Assembly (NCBI RefSeq): GCF_018139695.1
Contig: NZ_JAGSOG010000026.1
Location: 1-53,354, forward strand
Direction of reading: 5' to 3'
Source of the DNA: Actinospica durhamensis
GTDB lineage: Bacteria > Actinomycetota > Actinomycetes > Streptomycetales > Catenulisporaceae
DNA length: 53,354 bases
In this document: one piece after another, positions 51,165 through 53,354 of the stretch
Layout of the letters: every line of letters begins with the position of its first letter
Position numbering within the stretch: position 1 is the stretch's first letter
Notes under the pieces: model-generated
Databases searched by the model: none
The model's input: only the letters and a program-made list of their open reading frames with translations
Told to the model about the DNA's origin: nothing
Made by a program: the position numbers and the translations under genes

Positions 51165-53240
51165 TCAGCGGTAAGTCGGAGTCTGATCTACCTTTAGCCA
51201 CTTCTCATGGAGAGCCACTTCAGCCAAGGCCCTGGGCGCTGCTTCAGGAGACTCGGAAGTCCACGTGACTGAGTCCTCCGTCGGCTGTGCTTGGGCGCTG
51301 CGCGTGGCCACCAATCCGGCCATGTCTCCGGTTGCGCCCGTCGTGGTGATCACTCGGTCTTCGAGGATTCCGGACGCACCGAGCCGGTGTGCCGCAATGC
51401 GCAGGGCTCGTTGGAGTCGCGTTGAGGTGCTTTCGTAGGCTTGAACGAGGTCGTCAATGAGGTCGTCGATCACACGGCCTTCCGCTACGGCCCATAGAGC
51501 CAGCGCCCACTCGGCACGCGAATGATCGTCCTGACATGCGCGGCGTCGCCCGCGCCACCAGTCCTGGTCGTCTCGGTGCTTGCGAGTTTCCGCGATGAGG
51601 GTGGCGGGATGGCTGTCGAGTCCGAGTGCTTCGGTGCCGCGGGCGACGATATGGCCGTCAAGGAGAGGCGACGCGGCACCGATCACGGCGATTTCGGTTG
51701 CGAGCCAGCACCGTCCGCAGTGCTGGTAGAGCGCGGTCGAGACCCTGGACCAGGGGAAGGTCGTGCCTCTCTCGCCCTTCTTGAACGGACGCATTCCGGC
51801 GATCTTGGCATAGGGTGAGGCCTTGCCCTTGAGGTACTGGATGGCCTGTCCGCGCCGGATATCGGAGGAGGCAGGCGGGCGCGGATACGGCATGTCGGGC
51901 CCGAACGCGTAAAACTCGGCCGGGCTTAGCGCCACGGCAATTTGTGCCGGTTCGGAACGCACGGAAGTGGTCTCGGAAGCCTGCCCATCCAGAACGGCCT
52001 GGATGAGCTCGGCTTCGAGAGTACTGTGGGCTGCGGGCACGAGGCCTGTGTTGAGGATCAGTTGGGCGTGCTGCCCGTCCTCGGCGTGAAGCTCGGGGAC
52101 TTCGAGCACCTTGCCGGCTGCGACTTCGCAGTCAGCGCCGATCGCAAGCCAAACGGCTTCCATGCTGGTGCCGATGGCTTCGCGCAACCGCTCAGCCCAC
52201 CACGAGGAGAACTCATCCTTGAGCCCGAGCAGCTCACGAAGGGCCCGCACTCGAATGTTGTTCTGCGGAGCGGAAGGGTTCGCACTGATATCTGATGTGA
52301 TCCTTAACCAGGCGGTATTCGCTTGGGCGCTCTCAGGTAACGGCGAAATCTCCTTGCCATCGAGCGCGGCGATGAGAAGGCGGCAGCCAAGATCGTCTGT
52401 GAGCGCATCAACGACTGCTGCGGCCTCGAGCGGCCGACTGCTGAGCACACCATCGGTGAGCAGGCTCCATGATGCTACGCGGACCTGTTTAGAGGCATTT
52501 TCGGCGAGTTCGTTCTTGATGCCCGCCACGAGCACATAGATGTCAGAGCCGGCGGCGTTGCCGCCGTAAAACCGGAGGGTATTGAGCCAGTAGGGGCGTC
52601 GAAGAAGCTCACGGAATACGACCGTGCGGTCGAACCGGTAATCACCCTCACCGGCGTACCGATAGAGGTAGCGGGCAGCGAAGTACTCCCGGAGCGACAG
52701 CACCTCAAACTCGTAGGTACCCTGCTCCTTCCCAGTGAGTGCCCACAGCCGGTCGGCGGCGGCCGTGAGAAGCTCGTCGACGACCTCCTCAGGCTTGCCG
52801 TAAGCGCGCTGGAAGTGCTTCATCGCTGCTTTGACTTCATCCTGCGCCATGCGGCCACTGTGGCCATCCCTCTCGGCGCGCGACTGGAGATACCAGCCAA
52901 GGAACGGCACAACCTCCATGAGATCGGCCCGGTGCTTCCGTACCGATTCGGGATGCTTATTCGCCTCTCGCGCGAGAAGCATGTTCATGTAAGCGTCATA
53001 GAGCTCTGTGCGCTGGCTTGGTGTCGCGTCGCCGTTCTGGCGGAGCAGGAAGAGCAGGATGGTGAGCTGCATCGGATTGCCCGCAAGCTCACCGATATAG
53101 GGTTCGCGCGTCTTCTGGGTAAAATTCTTCCGAAGCGTTCGGCTATCATTCCCGCGAACATCGTGGACGGCGCACCACTTGCGGAGGTACTCGTTTCGCA
53201 GAGCTGCGTCGAGAGGACTCAGCGAGACGGAAGTTGTCAA
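51165..53240 (-). pseudogene. 5'-truncated NACHT-family protein (C-terminal 691 residues)
   Basis: The visible part starts after the P-loop and Walker B of a NACHT NTPase. It has ELAGNPMQLTILLFLLRQNG and TPSQRTELYDAYMNMLLARE, the winged-helix region VVPFLGWYLQSRAERDGHSG, and EFEVLSLREYFAARYLYRYA, all characteristic of bacterial NACHT proteins. Long helical or variable sensor regions follow. The only start is a TTG at 53240, nine codons after an in-frame stop, so the N-terminal effector and nucleotide-binding site are missing. The frame is otherwise clean over 2 kb, which suggests recent truncation by the upstream element. Confidence 0.8.
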
Positions 53241-53261
53241 GTCAAGTAAGACGGCCTGTTG

Positions 53262-53354
53262 TTATGGATAGCGTAGGACGGGTTCTGTCTCTGGTTTCGG
53301 TTCGTTGATCCAGGCGTGCTCGGGTATCGCCGGCGGATTGGGGCGCCGGGCGAA
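53262..53354 (-). CDS. C-terminal end of an unidentified gene (partial)
   Basis: The minus-strand frame open from the window edge reads PAIPEHAWINEPKPETEPVL and stops at 53262. This proline-rich tail resembles the C-terminus of some actinobacterial transposases, but I cannot name it. Its stop lies 22 bases before the NACHT TTG, so it may be the element that truncated that gene. Confidence 0.4.
   Translation of the reverse strand, partial: FARRPNPPAIPEHAWINEPKPETEPVLRYP

Noticed and set aside
50872-51174. Plus-strand 100-codon frame
   Set aside because: The minus strand in the same place gives a more natural helical protein directly downstream of the NACHT fragment.

Overview
The window is high-GC DNA, probably from a large-genome, filamentous-type actinomycete. 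Signs of this are strong GC at third codon positions, frequent GTG and TTG starts, chains of 1-8 base ATGA/GTGA gene overlaps, and actinobacterial families such as EACC1, DUF6882, DUF5919, TIGR02677-02680 and DUF2332. It reads as a dense genome-defence island that has been invaded by transposons. No rRNA, tRNA or CRISPR array was seen.

Layout. 1-1560 (minus): EACC1 plus caspase-like protease conflict module, running into a partial gene at the edge. 2181-6570 (plus): HerA/FtsK-like ATPase plus a DUF4297/Cap4-type nuclease-STAND-TPR protein, a likely antiviral pair. 6680-11834: a composite ISL3-family transposon with an 8-base target duplication, holding a complete IS with a TPR passenger gene, an ISL3/IstB chimeric relic, a DUF6882 gene, a truncated integrase and an inverted partial IS copy. 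12401-17289 (minus): SbcC/Rad50-like ATPase and SbcD-like nuclease. 17592-19704 (plus): overlapping operon of a membrane PLD-like protein, a methyltransferase and a YdcF-like protein. 19742-28261 (minus): complete type II Wadjet operon jetABCD. 28578-29957: unknown protein with a possible PD-(D/E)xK site.

30346-49135 (minus) is a pPIWI-RE three-gene island (REase, DinG-type helicase, pPIWI-RE protein). Its helicase gene is split by a 13,619-base Tn3-family transposon (33932-47550) with perfect 38-base terminal inverted repeats and a GTCTT duplication on both sides. Removing the transposon in silico rejoins the helicase reading frame exactly, but the restored gene is only about 361 codons and lacks a recognisable first ATPase domain, so it was probably already damaged.

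The Tn3 element carries tnpA, a serine resolvase, a palindrome-rich control/resolution region and two cargo modules. One is a six-gene set (XRE-DUF5919 regulator, M20-like hydrolase with altered metal ligands, hexapeptide acyltransferase, acyl-CoA dehydrogenase, DUF2332, NUDIX). The other is a DGQHR/DndB-like gene followed by a long coiled-coil protein, a plausible undescribed conflict module. The right end has an XRE regulator with palindromes over its start codon, IS relics and a 5'-truncated NACHT gene.

The best candidates for undescribed biology are the Tn3 cargo modules (DGQHR plus coiled coil; M20 variant cluster), the HerA-like plus nuclease-STAND pair, and the unknown gene at 28578-29957.
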